From Flavobacteriales bacterium (GTDB taxonomy: Bacteria > Bacteroidota > Bacteroidia > Flavobacteriales > JABDKJ01), in NCBI GenBank assembly GCA_013002285.1, contig JABDKJ010000013.1, positions 62,001-126,000 on the forward strand: 64,000 bases of DNA. Reading direction: 5' to 3'. The position numbers and the translations under genes were made by a program. Positions 16,163 through 24,241 of the stretch are shown in pieces. The notes beneath the pieces were generated by a model that made no database searches, had not been told where the DNA came from, and was given only the letters and a program-made list of their open reading frames with translations. How positions within the stretch are numbered: position 1 is the first letter of the stretch; each line of letters opens with the position of its first letter.

Positions 16163-16684
16163 ATGGAGAAGGTGATCCTGGTTGATGAGAATGACAATGA
16201 ATTAGGAACAATGGAAAAAATGGAGGCCCATGAAAAAGCACTGCTCCATAGGGCATTTTCTGTTTTTTTGTTCAATGAAAATGGCGAAATGCTTTTACAA
16301 AAAAGGGCTTCATCGAAATATCATTCTGGGGGTTTATGGACCAATGCCTGTTGTAGTCACCCTAGGGCCGGAGAACGCACGATCGATGCGGCAACTAGAA
16401 GGCTCAGTGAAGAAATGGGTATCAACGCAAACATAGAAGAGATCTTCAGTTTTGTTTACAAAGCAGAATTGGATAAAGGCTTGGTAGAGCACGAATTCGA
16501 CCATGTCTTTTTTGGCCAATACGAAGGTGAAGTTGACCTGAATTTAGACGAGGCAGATGACTTTAAATACATTTCAATGGATGTTCTTATGAATGATGTG
16601 AATGAGAATCCAGGGTCATACACTGAGTGGTTTAAAATAGCCTTGCCTAAAGTTAAAGAACATTGGCTAAAAGTGAGCAATTGA
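16163..16684 (+). CDS. idi: Isopentenyl-diphosphate delta-isomerase, type I
   Basis: 173 residues, Nudix-fold enzyme interconverting isopentenyl and dimethylallyl diphosphate. LLHRAFSVFLFNENGEMLLQ, GLWTNACCSHPRAGE (active-site Cys in NACCSHP) and a late EHEFDHVFFGQYEGE match the type I family, including the metal-binding His and Glu residues. Its place inside the crt cluster suggests it balances the C5 pool for pigment synthesis. Its stop overlaps the non-ATG start of the photolyase gene. Confidence 0.95.
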   Translation: MEKVILVDENDNELGTMEKMEAHEKALLHRAFSVFLFNENGEMLLQKRASSKYHSGGLWTNACCSHPRAGERTIDAATRRLSEEMGINANIEEIFSFVYKAELDKGLVEHEFDHVFFGQYEGEVDLNLDEADDFKYISMDVLMNDVNENPGSYTEWFKIALPKVKEHWLKVSN

Positions 16685-17985
16685 ATGATATAGCCATTTT
16701 TTGGCACAGAAGAGACCTGAGATCGGAAGACAATTGTGGTCTATACCATTCCCTCAATTCCGGTAAGAACGTAAGGCCAATTTTCATCTTCGACAGGAAT
16801 ATCCTAGAGCGGCTTCAACAAAAAAAAGATGCTCGAGTGCAATTCATTCATATTGAATTGTCTAGACTCAAGAAGCAATATCAGAAATACGGTGGAGACC
16901 TAAAGGTATATCATGGAGACCCTATTGAAGTTTGGAAAGAGATATGTGCAAATAATAGAATAGCCAAAGTATATTTCAATCATGATCATGAACCCTATGC
17001 AAAGGAAAGAGACAAGACCGTTTCGCAGATCCTTAAGAAAAGAGGAATAGGTGTCCATTCATACAAAGACCAAGTGATCTTTGAAAAAGCTGAAATTGTA
17101 AAGGATGACGGGTTGCCTTATACTGTATTTACACCTTATTCCAAGAAATGGAAGGCAGCAATAGAAAAGTCTACGTTCAAGGCTTTCCCTTCAAAAGGTC
17201 TTTTGAATAACTTAGAGCAAACAGATCCTACTGACTTGATAAACCTCAGTCAATTAGGATTTGAGAAGTGCGAAATTGACGTTCCGAAAAGGGAGATCGA
17301 GCTGGAAATCATTGAAAACTATCATCTTCAAAGAGACTTGCCTTCAGTAAGGGGTACATCTCGGCTCAGTGTGCATTTGCGATTTGGAACGATAAGCATC
17401 AGAAAACTTGCCAAGATAGGTTTCGAGATGAATGAAAAATGGCTAAATGAGCTTATCTGGCGGGACTTTTATATGATGATATTGTATCATTTTCCGCATG
17501 TTCAAGGATCTTCTTTCCGTCCCAAATATGACCGGATGGAATGGAGGAACAATGAAAAGGAATTTGAAGCATGGTGTAAAGGAAAGACTGGGTATCCTAT
17601 AGTAGATGCAGGTATGCGAGAACTGAATGCAACAGGCTTCATGCATAATAGGGTGCGAATGATCGTTGCTAGCTTTCTCACAAAACACTTGCTTATAGAT
17701 TGGCGATGGGGCGAAGCTTATTTCGCGGAAAAACTATTGGACTTTGAACTATCGTCAAATAATGGTGGTTGGCAATGGGCTGCCGGTTGTGGATGCGATG
17801 CAGCTCCATATTTTAGGGTGTTTAATCCTTACCTACAAACGAAAAAGTTTGATCCTGAACTTAAATATGTCAGCAAATGGGTCCCAGAGCATCAGGATCC
17901 TTTTCACTATCCCCAACCTATTGTGGAACACAAATTTGCCCGAGAAAGAGCAATTGAGGTGTATAAAAAGCATCTGAATTCTTGA
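16681..17985 (+). CDS. Cryptochrome/DNA photolyase family protein
   Basis: Blue-light flavoprotein of about 434 residues that repairs cyclobutane pyrimidine dimers (or acts as a cryptochrome). The N-terminal antenna domain starts IAIFWHRRDLRSEDN; the FAD domain has LNELIWRDFYMMILYHFP, GYPIVDAGMRELNATGFMHN and NNGGWQWAAGCGCDAAPYF, including the Trp electron-transfer region. There is no in-frame ATG near the conserved start. TTG 16681, overlapping the idi stop as TTGA, gives the normal N-terminus; TTG 16663 is the alternative. Placement with carotenoid genes under a likely light sensor makes this a photoprotection gene. Confidence 0.92.
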   Translation: MNDIAIFWHRRDLRSEDNCGLYHSLNSGKNVRPIFIFDRNILERLQQKKDARVQFIHIELSRLKKQYQKYGGDLKVYHGDPIEVWKEICANNRIAKVYFNHDHEPYAKERDKTVSQILKKRGIGVHSYKDQVIFEKAEIVKDDGLPYTVFTPYSKKWKAAIEKSTFKAFPSKGLLNNLEQTDPTDLINLSQLGFEKCEIDVPKREIELEIIENYHLQRDLPSVRGTSRLSVHLRFGTISIRKLAKIGFEMNEKWLNELIWRDFYMMILYHFPHVQGSSFRPKYDRMEWRNNEKEFEAWCKGKTGYPIVDAGMRELNATGFMHNRVRMIVASFLTKHLLIDWRWGEAYFAEKLLDFELSSNNGGWQWAAGCGCDAAPYFRVFNPYLQTKKFDPELKYVSKWVPEHQDPFHYPQPIVEHKFARERAIEVYKKHLNS

Positions 17986-18038
17986 TCAAATGAACAATTT
18001 CAAAAAGATCGTGTTATTTTAAACGTTAATAAATTCAA

Positions 18039-18527
18039 GTGTTAGACGCGTATACGAATAAGGGCAATTCTCTGATGGAACTTTCAAAGCAACGGAAAGT
18101 CATGCTCGTTTTTCTGCGACATTTCGGATGCAACTTCTGCAAGGAAACTCTGAGCTTATTAGAAAAGAACAAAGAGCAATTGCTCAACTCACCGAGTAAG
18201 GTTGTGATCGTTCATCAATCATCAAGAGAGCATGCCAATAAGGTTTTAGATATTTATTCTTTAAGTCAATTTGAACATGTATCGGACCCTTCTTGCATAG
18301 TTTATAAAGCATTCGGGATAGAACAGCATAGTTATTTAGAATTACTGAAGCCGAGCGTGATCTGGGGGACATTAAAGGGAATTTTAATGGGACATTTGCC
18401 AGGTAAGATCAACGGTGACCCTCTTCAGAAGCCTGGAATTATGGTAGTAAAGGATGCCTCTATAGTTGAGTCCTTCAATTATTCCAACATAGCCTCTAAG
18501 CCTCCCTTGTTGAGAATGGCTTCTTAA
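18039..18527 (+). CDS. Thioredoxin-fold redox protein (AhpC/PRXL2-like)
   Basis: 162 residues. The core VMLVFLRHFGCNFCKETLSLL has a CxxC active site at the end of the first strand, as in SelL/PRXL2-type AhpC/TSA relatives that are annotated as redox proteins without a known substrate. The rest fits a small thioredoxin fold, with an insert (KPSVIWGTLKGILMG) that may contact a membrane or partner. The start is GTG 18039: an in-frame stop precedes it and the family extends about ten residues before the next ATG. It sits between photolyase and the carotenoid-tailoring genes, suggesting a redox or peroxide-protection role; this is inference. Confidence 0.75.
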   Translation: MLDAYTNKGNSLMELSKQRKVMLVFLRHFGCNFCKETLSLLEKNKEQLLNSPSKVVIVHQSSREHANKVLDIYSLSQFEHVSDPSCIVYKAFGIEQHSYLELLKPSVIWGTLKGILMGHLPGKINGDPLQKPGIMVVKDASIVESFNYSNIASKPPLLRMAS

Positions 18528-18568
18528 TCTGAAGGTTTTCTTAATTTCGCGAGGCAATAGCGCCTTGC

Positions 18569-19207
18569 TTGAGAAAGTCTAAGAGAAATACAGTCCTTAC
18601 CTGGAGCATAGTTTTATTATCATTCCAGTTTTTGTTGGCTATTTTTGGCCTATCAAAAAGCAAAGAAGGCATCTTTGTTTTATTGACCGTTCCCAGTCTA
18701 TTAACCACGGCCATCGCTTTATTCGTAAATCATATTGGAGAAAGGAACAAGGTGATCTTGCATCTAGTATGTTTCACATTGGCTTTCTTCCTAATTGAAT
18801 TATTGATAATGCAGTTTGGTTTGTTCAATAAGACGTATGCAAAGGAACTTTTAGGTTATAAATTTATGGGTGTTCCTTTGGTCATAGGTTTGAGTGGTTG
18901 GATCAGTGTTTACATGGGGGTTCATCTTGTAAAAAAATTAAAGATGAACAGGGTGAAAAAAGCTCTGATCGGAGCTACTCTATTAATGATACTCACAGCT
19001 CTTGCAGAACCAGTAGGTGTGAAGTTGAAACTTTGGAGTTATCAGGGAGAATTGGGCCCTTTAAACCTTTTTGGTTATTTCCTTGTTTATACTCTAATGA
19101 TCTATTTTTCTAGACTTATAAGATTTAAGAAGAAGAATCCAATTGTTGGTCCGGTCTTTATTATTTTTGTGTTATTCTTTATTTCATTGAACTTAATACT
19201 TTCATGA
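18569..19207 (+). CDS. CruF-like carotenoid biosynthesis protein (DUF422), integral membrane
   Basis: 212 residues with six or seven predicted membrane helices. LLGYKFMGVPLVIGLSGW, TALAEPVGVKLKLWSY and GPLNLFGYFLVY match the carotenoid-biosynthesis family that includes CruF (carotenoid 1',2'-hydratase) and archaeal homologues. In marine flavobacteria CruF acts on the acyclic end to make myxol or saproxanthin-type pigments. Only a TTG start (18569) is available, since the first Met lies about 80 residues in and an in-frame stop is close upstream. The stop overlaps the crtZ start by 4 bp (ATGA). Function by homology; the exact reaction is not certain. Confidence 0.8.
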   Translation: MRKSKRNTVLTWSIVLLSFQFLLAIFGLSKSKEGIFVLLTVPSLLTTAIALFVNHIGERNKVILHLVCFTLAFFLIELLIMQFGLFNKTYAKELLGYKFMGVPLVIGLSGWISVYMGVHLVKKLKMNRVKKALIGATLLMILTALAEPVGVKLKLWSYQGELGPLNLFGYFLVYTLMIYFSRLIRFKKKNPIVGPVFIIFVLFFISLNLILS

Positions 19208-19680
19208 GCATTCTACTGAATATTGGCTTATTGATCGGCACATTTCTCTTTATGGAGTTTGTAGCATGGTTCACGCACAAATACATTATGCACGGTGTTC
19301 TTTGGGTCTTGCATAAAGATCATCATGTGCATGAGCCTGGTTTCTTTGAAAAGAACGATGCCTTTTTTTTGATATTCGCTATTCCGGGTTCCTTGCTAAC
19401 GATATTTGGGACTTTTAATCCCAACGACATTATGCTTATGATCGGTTTGGGAATAACCTTATATGGGCTTTGCTATTTTTTGGTTCACGATATTTTTATT
19501 CATCAGAGATTTAAGATATTCAGAAGGACCAAGAATAATTATTTAAGGGCCATTCGAAAGGCCCATAAGGTTCACCATAAGCATTTGACCAAAGAACAAG
19601 GAGAGTGCTTTGGAATGCTCTATGTTCCGAGAAAATATTATAATGAAGCCAAAAAACTGAACAAGTCTTTGTTTGGATAG
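19204..19680 (+). CDS. crtZ: Beta-carotene 3-hydroxylase
   Basis: 158-residue membrane di-iron hydroxylase that adds 3-OH groups to beta-ionone rings, converting beta-carotene to zeaxanthin. All histidine clusters of the fatty-acid-hydroxylase superfamily are present: HKYIMHG, HKDHHVHEPG, HDIFIHQRF and HKVHHKH. Length and motif spacing are typical of CrtZ. It is coupled to the CruF-like gene by a 4-bp overlap and ends 2 bp before the lycopene cyclase. Confidence 0.95.
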   Translation: MSILLNIGLLIGTFLFMEFVAWFTHKYIMHGVLWVLHKDHHVHEPGFFEKNDAFFLIFAIPGSLLTIFGTFNPNDIMLMIGLGITLYGLCYFLVHDIFIHQRFKIFRRTKNNYLRAIRKAHKVHHKHLTKEQGECFGMLYVPRKYYNEAKKLNKSLFG

Positions 19681-19682
19681 AC

Positions 19683-20387
19683 ATGGCAAATTATTTTTAT
19701 CTCTTTCTTGATATTATTTCTATTTCTTTCCCACTGTTGGCCACATTCGACAAAAGAATTTCTTACTATAAAGATCTGAAGTATCTCTTTCCAGCAATGC
19801 TTATAACTGGTGGCGTCTTTATCACGTGGGATGTCTTATTTACTCAATGGGGTGTATGGGGTTTCAACTCCAAATATCTTATCGGAATAGACATTTTCAA
19901 TTTACCAATGGAAGAATGGTTGTTTTTCCTTTGTATTCCTTATGCTTCCATCTTCATTTATGCTTCATTAAAATACTTCAAAAAAGGCTTTATAAACTCT
20001 TTTAATAGTAAGTGGGTGTCTTATATCCTGAGCGCTATATTGATAATTCTAGCTATCACTTTCCTGGATAGAGCTTATACAGCAACGACATTTTTTGCAC
20101 TAGCCGCATTTATCCTCACACTTGAGTTACTTATTAAGCCTAAATGGCTGAGCCATTTTTATGTTTCATACATATGGGTTCTCATCCCTTTTTTCGTGAT
20201 CAATGGATTTCTCACAGGTTCATTTATAGAAGAACAGGTTGTGTGGTATAATAACGCTGAGCAGATCGGAATAAGAATGGGCACCATTCCTATTGAGGAC
20301 ACATTTTACGGAATGTTGCTTATACTGATGAATGTTAGTTTATTTGAGTACTTCAAATCAAAAAGAAATGGAAAGGATAAATTCTGA
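19683..20387 (+). CDS. crtY: Lycopene cyclase (CrtYc-CrtYd fused, integral membrane)
   Basis: 234 residues with about seven membrane helices made of two related halves: the first has LFTQWGVWGFNSKYLIG and PMEEWLFFLCIPY, the second GSFIEEQVVWYNNAEQIGIR and PIEDTFYGMLLILMN. The paired PxEE/PxED motifs are the signature of the heterodimer-derived cyclase family, fused in Bacteroidota. It forms the beta-ionone ring(s) of lycopene, without FAD redox. It is unrelated in sequence to the flavoprotein CrtY of proteobacteria. Confidence 0.93.
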   Translation: MANYFYLFLDIISISFPLLATFDKRISYYKDLKYLFPAMLITGGVFITWDVLFTQWGVWGFNSKYLIGIDIFNLPMEEWLFFLCIPYASIFIYASLKYFKKGFINSFNSKWVSYILSAILIILAITFLDRAYTATTFFALAAFILTLELLIKPKWLSHFYVSYIWVLIPFFVINGFLTGSFIEEQVVWYNNAEQIGIRMGTIPIEDTFYGMLLILMNVSLFEYFKSKRNGKDKF

Positions 20388-20781
20388 TAAAGCACCTGAG
20401 CCAGTTGGTATGTACCCTCATGCAAGAAGAGTAGGGGATCTTCTTTTTTTATCGGGAGTAGGGCCTAGAGAGAGAGGGACCAAAGTAATACCTGGTGTTG
20501 AATTGGATGACGAAAGGAATATTGTATCCTATGACATTGAAGCTCAATGTCATTCCGTGTTCAAGAATGTGCGAACAATATTGGAAGATTCGGGCTCTTC
20601 TTGGGAACAGCTTGTAGATGTTACCGTATTTCTTACCAACATGAAAGACGATTTCGAGATCTATAACAAAGTATATGCAGAATATTTCAAGGATAATTTA
20701 CCCTGCAGAACTACAGTTGAGATAAACTGTTTGCCTACACCTATCGCCATAGAATTGAAATGTATTGCCCATATACAATAA
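20368..20781 (+). CDS. RidA-family protein, 2-aminomuconate-deaminase-like
   Basis: 137 residues from ATG 20368, which overlaps the cyclase gene by 20 bp. The fold is YjgF/RidA; GMYPHARRVGDLLFLSGVGP, LVDVTVFLTNMKDDFEIYN and PCRTTVEINCLP (conserved Arg for substrate carboxylate) match, from memory, 2-aminomuconate deaminases of the kynurenine/aminophenol routes more closely than generic RidA. That would hydrolyse 2-aminomuconate to 4-oxalocrotonate and ammonia. Its place at the end of a carotenoid operon is unexpected, but tryptophan 2,3-dioxygenase is only 15 kb away. RidA-fold certain, specific reaction inferred. Confidence 0.8.
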   Translation: MERINSDKAPEPVGMYPHARRVGDLLFLSGVGPRERGTKVIPGVELDDERNIVSYDIEAQCHSVFKNVRTILEDSGSSWEQLVDVTVFLTNMKDDFEIYNKVYAEYFKDNLPCRTTVEINCLPTPIAIELKCIAHIQ

Positions 20782-20784
20782 AGA

Positions 20785-20809
20785 CCCTTTCGCCATGAAG
20801 ACGAAAGGG
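20785..20809 (-). terminator. Hairpin between carotenoid operon and FecR operon
   Basis: Perfect 8-bp stem CCCTTTCG/CGAAAGGG with a 9-nt loop. On the minus strand it is followed by TCTTTATT, so it may terminate the fecR and small-protein transcript; on the plus strand it lies directly after the RidA stop but lacks a T run. Confidence 0.45.
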
Positions 20810-20873
20810 CCTCTGTTAACCTTAACCAAATACAACTAACCTTTCACCAAAAAATGGTTAATCAAACAATGTC

Positions 20874-21029
20874 TTAAAAGTCATTTCTCTTTCTCGGCCT
20901 CCAGCCTTTTTTCACTTTCTCCCATTTGTTTTTGAACTTGTTATTCTGGGAATTCTCGTAATAATTATCCCATAAAGGAGTATGGTCGAAATAGTTAAGA
21001 AAGTCTGAGGTGTGTAAAGAGTTTTCCAT
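20874..21029 (-). CDS. 51-residue basic small protein downstream of fecR
   Basis: An ATG at 21029, 5 bp after the fecR stop, opens a 51-codon frame ending TAA at 20874-20876. The product begins MENSLHTSDFLNYFDHTPLW and ends in a Lys/Arg/Trp-rich segment (KWEKVKKGWRPRKRNDF), with no signal peptide or membrane helix. Tight spacing after fecR and a sensible composition support a real gene; a chance frame of this length is also possible. No family recognised. Confidence 0.5.
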   Translation of the reverse strand: MENSLHTSDFLNYFDHTPLWDNYYENSQNNKFKNKWEKVKKGWRPRKRNDF

Positions 21030-21034
21030 AATTC

Positions 21035-21862
21035 TTATTTTTTATTGATCATGAAATGACCTGTTTTTATCATTTTATATTCTAATCCTACGGTAGTACA
21101 AACAATGTCGAGCGCTGTTTCAACATTAGAAAGAGAGACATCTGCATTCACCAATTCCCTTGAAATGTCTTTCGATCCAATTTTTACATTGAATTGACGT
21201 TCCAATTCAGAGAACACATCTTCAAGGTTCATATTCTCAAAGTGGTAAAGGTCTTGGTCGAACCAATCATCGATACTAGCGACATCACATTCTATTGGAT
21301 TCGAAAGTCCGTTTTGCAACAACTCTGTTTTTTGTCCTTTTGTGAGAAATTGAACAGAAACACCTTGTTCAACTTTTACTTTTCCCGAAGCACAGGAAAC
21401 GCGATAAAAGTCATTTCGATCGCATACATTAAATGAAGTTCCCAGCACCGTTACGGTTCCTTGTTTTGTTTTTACTGAGAACGTAGAACCTTTTTCTACT
21501 TCAAAAAAGGCTTCCCCTTTTAGCTCTATGCGCCTCTCGTTTTTAAAATCATCTTTGCTGAATGAAAGAGAAGATCCTGAATTTAAGGTGGCGATAGAAC
21601 CATCGGGAAGGGCAACCACCTCTTTTTGGCCATATTTGGCCTCAATGGTATACGTAGTGTCATTGTTAATGAAAAAGAGCATTCCAACCAAAAGCGCAAA
21701 AGATGCCGCTAATGATACCCAAACATGCCTTTGAGTGAATATTGGGATCACTTTGGTTTCTTTCCCTTCAATTCGTGCATTAAGCTTCTGCCAAGCCTCT
21801 TCTTTGCTTAGCAATGCTGGAATTTTCCAATTTCTAATATTTTTCTCGAAATTATCCTTCAT
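21035..21862 (-). CDS. FecR-family anti-sigma/transmembrane sensor
   Basis: 275 residues. The cytoplasmic N-terminus (about 75 residues) precedes one membrane helix (VWVSLAASFALLVGMLFFI). The periplasmic FecR domain has EVVALPDGSIATLNSGSSLS, GEAFFEVEKG and FSVKTKQGTVTVLGTSFNV. The C-terminal 70 residues resemble the DUF4974/STN-like domain that contacts TonB-dependent receptors. FecR proteins usually sit between an ECF sigma gene and a SusC-type receptor; here neither is adjacent, since dusB is divergent upstream and only a small gene follows. Signal and partner therefore are unknown. Confidence 0.93.
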   Translation of the reverse strand: MKDNFEKNIRNWKIPALLSKEEAWQKLNARIEGKETKVIPIFTQRHVWVSLAASFALLVGMLFFINNDTTYTIEAKYGQKEVVALPDGSIATLNSGSSLSFSKDDFKNERRIELKGEAFFEVEKGSTFSVKTKQGTVTVLGTSFNVCDRNDFYRVSCASGKVKVEQGVSVQFLTKGQKTELLQNGLSNPIECDVASIDDWFDQDLYHFENMNLEDVFSELERQFNVKIGSKDISRELVNADVSLSNVETALDIVCTTVGLEYKMIKTGHFMINKK

Positions 21863-21979
21863 CTCGGTTCTTAAATAGTACGTATTTCATGTTCAATACA
21901 AGAAATAGCAGCTTCACCCTACCAGAACGGCACTTTTTTTTATGAATTAAGCGTATGGCACTATATCTCGTGGGAATTG

Positions 21980-21987
21980 TACTTTTG
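21980..21987 (+). promoter_or_regulatory. TAnnTTTG box upstream of dusB
   Basis: TACTTTTG, followed by CAGCC, about ten bases before TTG 21998. No clear TTG lies at the normal -33 distance, so this is a half-supported promoter, but it argues against translation starting at TTG 21977. Confidence 0.5.
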
Positions 21988-21997
21988 CAGCCGAATT

Positions 21998-22990
21998 TTG
22001 GTTAAGATCTCAGACATAGAACTTGGAGAGTTTCCGTTACTTCTTGCTCCAATGGAGGATGTGAGCGACCCTCCATTTAGAGCATTGTGTAAAAAACATG
22101 GGGCGGACCTTATGTATACAGAGTTCATTTCCTCTGAGGGATTGATCAGAGATGCCGTCAAAAGCGTTCAAAAGCTTGATATCTATGAATACGAAAGGCC
22201 AGTTGGGATACAGATCTTTGGAAATGACATAGAGCACATGAAAATGGCCACAGAGATCACAGAAAAGACCGATCCAGATATAATTGACATTAATTATGGA
22301 TGCCCGGTGAAAAAAGTGGCTGGTAGAGGGGCAGGAGCCGGAATTCTGCAGGATATCCCGAAAATGGTGGAAATGACCTCAGAGATCGTGAAAAGCACAG
22401 ATCTCCCTGTTACTGTGAAGACAAGACTTGGCTGGGATGAGAACTCAAAATATATTGTAGATGTCGCTGAACGACTTCAGGATGTTGGGATAAAAGCCAT
22501 TTCCATCCATGGGCGCACACGTAAGCAGATGTACAAAGGTGAGGCAGATTGGACATTGATCGCGAAGACAAAAAACAATCCCAGACTTAATATTCCGGTA
22601 TTTGGAAATGGAGATATTGCTACACCAGAAAAAGCAAAAGAGTACAAAAATAAGTACGGTATAGATGGTATAATGATAGGCCGGGGAAGCATAGGCTATC
22701 CCTGGATCTTCAGGGAAATAAAGCACTATTTGGCAACAGGAGAGAACATGACTAAACCCTCTCTGAAAGAGCGCATCCAGGCTTGTCGAGAACATTTAGA
22801 AATGTCATTGAAATGGAAGGGCGAGAGACTTGGCATCGTTGAAATGAGAAGGCATTATTCAAACTATTTCAAGGGCATTCCGGGATTTAAGGCATATAGA
22901 ATGACCTTGGTTACTAGTCTCGACAAAAATGAACTATTCGATACGCTGGATAAGATCTCAGAAGCATTCGAACATCATGTTTTTTCTTGA
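21998..22990 (+). CDS. dusB: tRNA-dihydrouridine synthase
   Basis: Flavoenzyme of about 330 residues that reduces specific uridines of tRNA to dihydrouridine. FPLLLAPMEDVSDPPFRALC and YTEFISSEGLIRDA (FMN barrel), DINYGCPVKKVAGRGAGAG with the catalytic Cys, SIHGRTRKQMYKG and FGNGDIATPEKA are all conserved. I start at TTG 21998 because it gives the family N-terminus (VKISDIEL) and follows the promoter box at 21980-21987; there is no in-frame ATG in this position. The 3' end overlaps the convergent permease gene by 16 bp. Confidence 0.93.
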   Translation: MVKISDIELGEFPLLLAPMEDVSDPPFRALCKKHGADLMYTEFISSEGLIRDAVKSVQKLDIYEYERPVGIQIFGNDIEHMKMATEITEKTDPDIIDINYGCPVKKVAGRGAGAGILQDIPKMVEMTSEIVKSTDLPVTVKTRLGWDENSKYIVDVAERLQDVGIKAISIHGRTRKQMYKGEADWTLIAKTKNNPRLNIPVFGNGDIATPEKAKEYKNKYGIDGIMIGRGSIGYPWIFREIKHYLATGENMTKPSLKERIQACREHLEMSLKWKGERLGIVEMRRHYSNYFKGIPGFKAYRMTLVTSLDKNELFDTLDKISEAFEHHVFS

Positions 22991-24216
22991 ACTTGTTTTT
23001 GCTCAGAGAAAACATGCACTTTGGATAGATACCTTACGGGAAACCAAGTGAACAAGAATCCCATTCCTAAGACGATCATAGCAGTTAGCATTACATCTTT
23101 TGCATTCAACGCTACTGGGTAATGCGAAACTATTCCTCCGTCTAAGGGAATTATCCCGAATTTTTGTTGGACAATACACAAAAGAAGTCCAAGGACCAAA
23201 CCAATGATCAAGCCGCTGATAGCAATAAGCATTCCTTGCCAGAAAAAGACGTTCAGTATTGTTTTTTCATTAGCACCCATACTGTTCATTATCTCTATGT
23301 CTTTCCGCTTATCTATGATAATGATAGTAAGTGAGGCCAACATGTTAAATGCACCTATGACAACAATGAAACTAAGGATGAGGATCGTAGCTAATCTTTC
23401 GGAGTTCGAAGCCTGGTACACAAGTTTATTTTTTTCTTCTCTTGTCACGAATTTTTGGCTATCGCTTAACAATGAACTGAACTTATTCTTGAATTCAGCA
23501 GATGATACGCCTTCCTTTAGATCTATTTCCAATACCGAGATCTCATCTACATACCCAAACATGTCTCGCGCAAAGGATAAGGGGACTAATAAGTACTTAG
23601 AATCGAATTCTGCATTTACTGAGTATACTCCCCCCACCATGATCTCTGCCTGATTAAAACTTCCTTCTCTGTGTTTACGAACATTCTTGCCTTTTTCAGG
23701 AGCAAAGATCGTTAGGGGTTCAAAAGATTCTGAATATAGGCTAGCACCTATTTCAGTTCTCACCCCATAACCTAAAATGGCATACTGAGCCTCGTCTTCT
23801 TCTACCCAGGGTGAGCCGATCACTATACGATCTTCGAGCCCTGAATTCTTTATAAAGCCATTGTTCACTCCCTTCAAAGTCGCTATACGTTGTTTGTCGT
23901 AAAATGCGATTAGCACATTACCTTGTATCACTTCTTCAAAACTGTTCACAAATTCATGGCTCTCTATATCGGAGAATTTGATGCTGTCCGTTGAAAAAGT
24001 CTTTCCTTTTAATGGAACTATGGCAATATCAGAATCAAAAGAGCTATATACATCATCCACTAATTCTTCAATTCCGTTAAAAGCAGATAGAACAATGATC
24101 ATAGCTGCTGTAACGAAAGCAATGACAAGCACAGAGATACCAGTAATAAGATTTATGATGTTTGAAAATGACCTGCCAAATAAATATCTGCGCGCTATGT
24201 AAAAAGAAGTGTTCAA
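22975..24216 (-). CDS. LolC/LolE-like ABC transporter permease (FtsX family)
   Basis: 413 residues. One N-terminal helix (LITGISVLVIAFVTAAMIIV) leads to a periplasmic MacB-type domain of about 220 residues, then three C-terminal helices in an FtsX domain with IIIDKRKDIEIMNSMGANEK, the conserved coupling segment. The opening FYIARRYLFGR is typical of lipoprotein-releasing LolC/E proteins, which extract lipoproteins from the inner membrane together with LolD. No LolD ATPase is adjacent. It lies 25 bp after rbfA on the same strand and shares its transcript, a common pairing in Bacteroidota. Confidence 0.9.
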   Translation of the reverse strand: MNTSFYIARRYLFGRSFSNIINLITGISVLVIAFVTAAMIIVLSAFNGIEELVDDVYSSFDSDIAIVPLKGKTFSTDSIKFSDIESHEFVNSFEEVIQGNVLIAFYDKQRIATLKGVNNGFIKNSGLEDRIVIGSPWVEEDEAQYAILGYGVRTEIGASLYSESFEPLTIFAPEKGKNVRKHREGSFNQAEIMVGGVYSVNAEFDSKYLLVPLSFARDMFGYVDEISVLEIDLKEGVSSAEFKNKFSSLLSDSQKFVTREEKNKLVYQASNSERLATILILSFIVVIGAFNMLASLTIIIIDKRKDIEIMNSMGANEKTILNVFFWQGMLIAISGLIIGLVLGLLLCIVQQKFGIIPLDGGIVSHYPVALNAKDVMLTAMIVLGMGFLFTWFPVRYLSKVHVFSEQKQVQEKT

Positions 24217-24241
24217 TTATTCTAAAGAACGAGAAAAAGAT

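Noticed and set aside
13273..21862. ECF sigma at 13273 and FecR at 21035 as an established sigma/anti-sigma pair
   Set aside because: They are 7 kb apart on opposite strands, and the sigma factor fits a MerR/LitR-type arrangement; kept only as a hypothesis.
22445..22795. 116-codon frame opposite dusB
   Set aside because: Shadow of a conserved gene; Cys- and Phe-rich translation with no motif.
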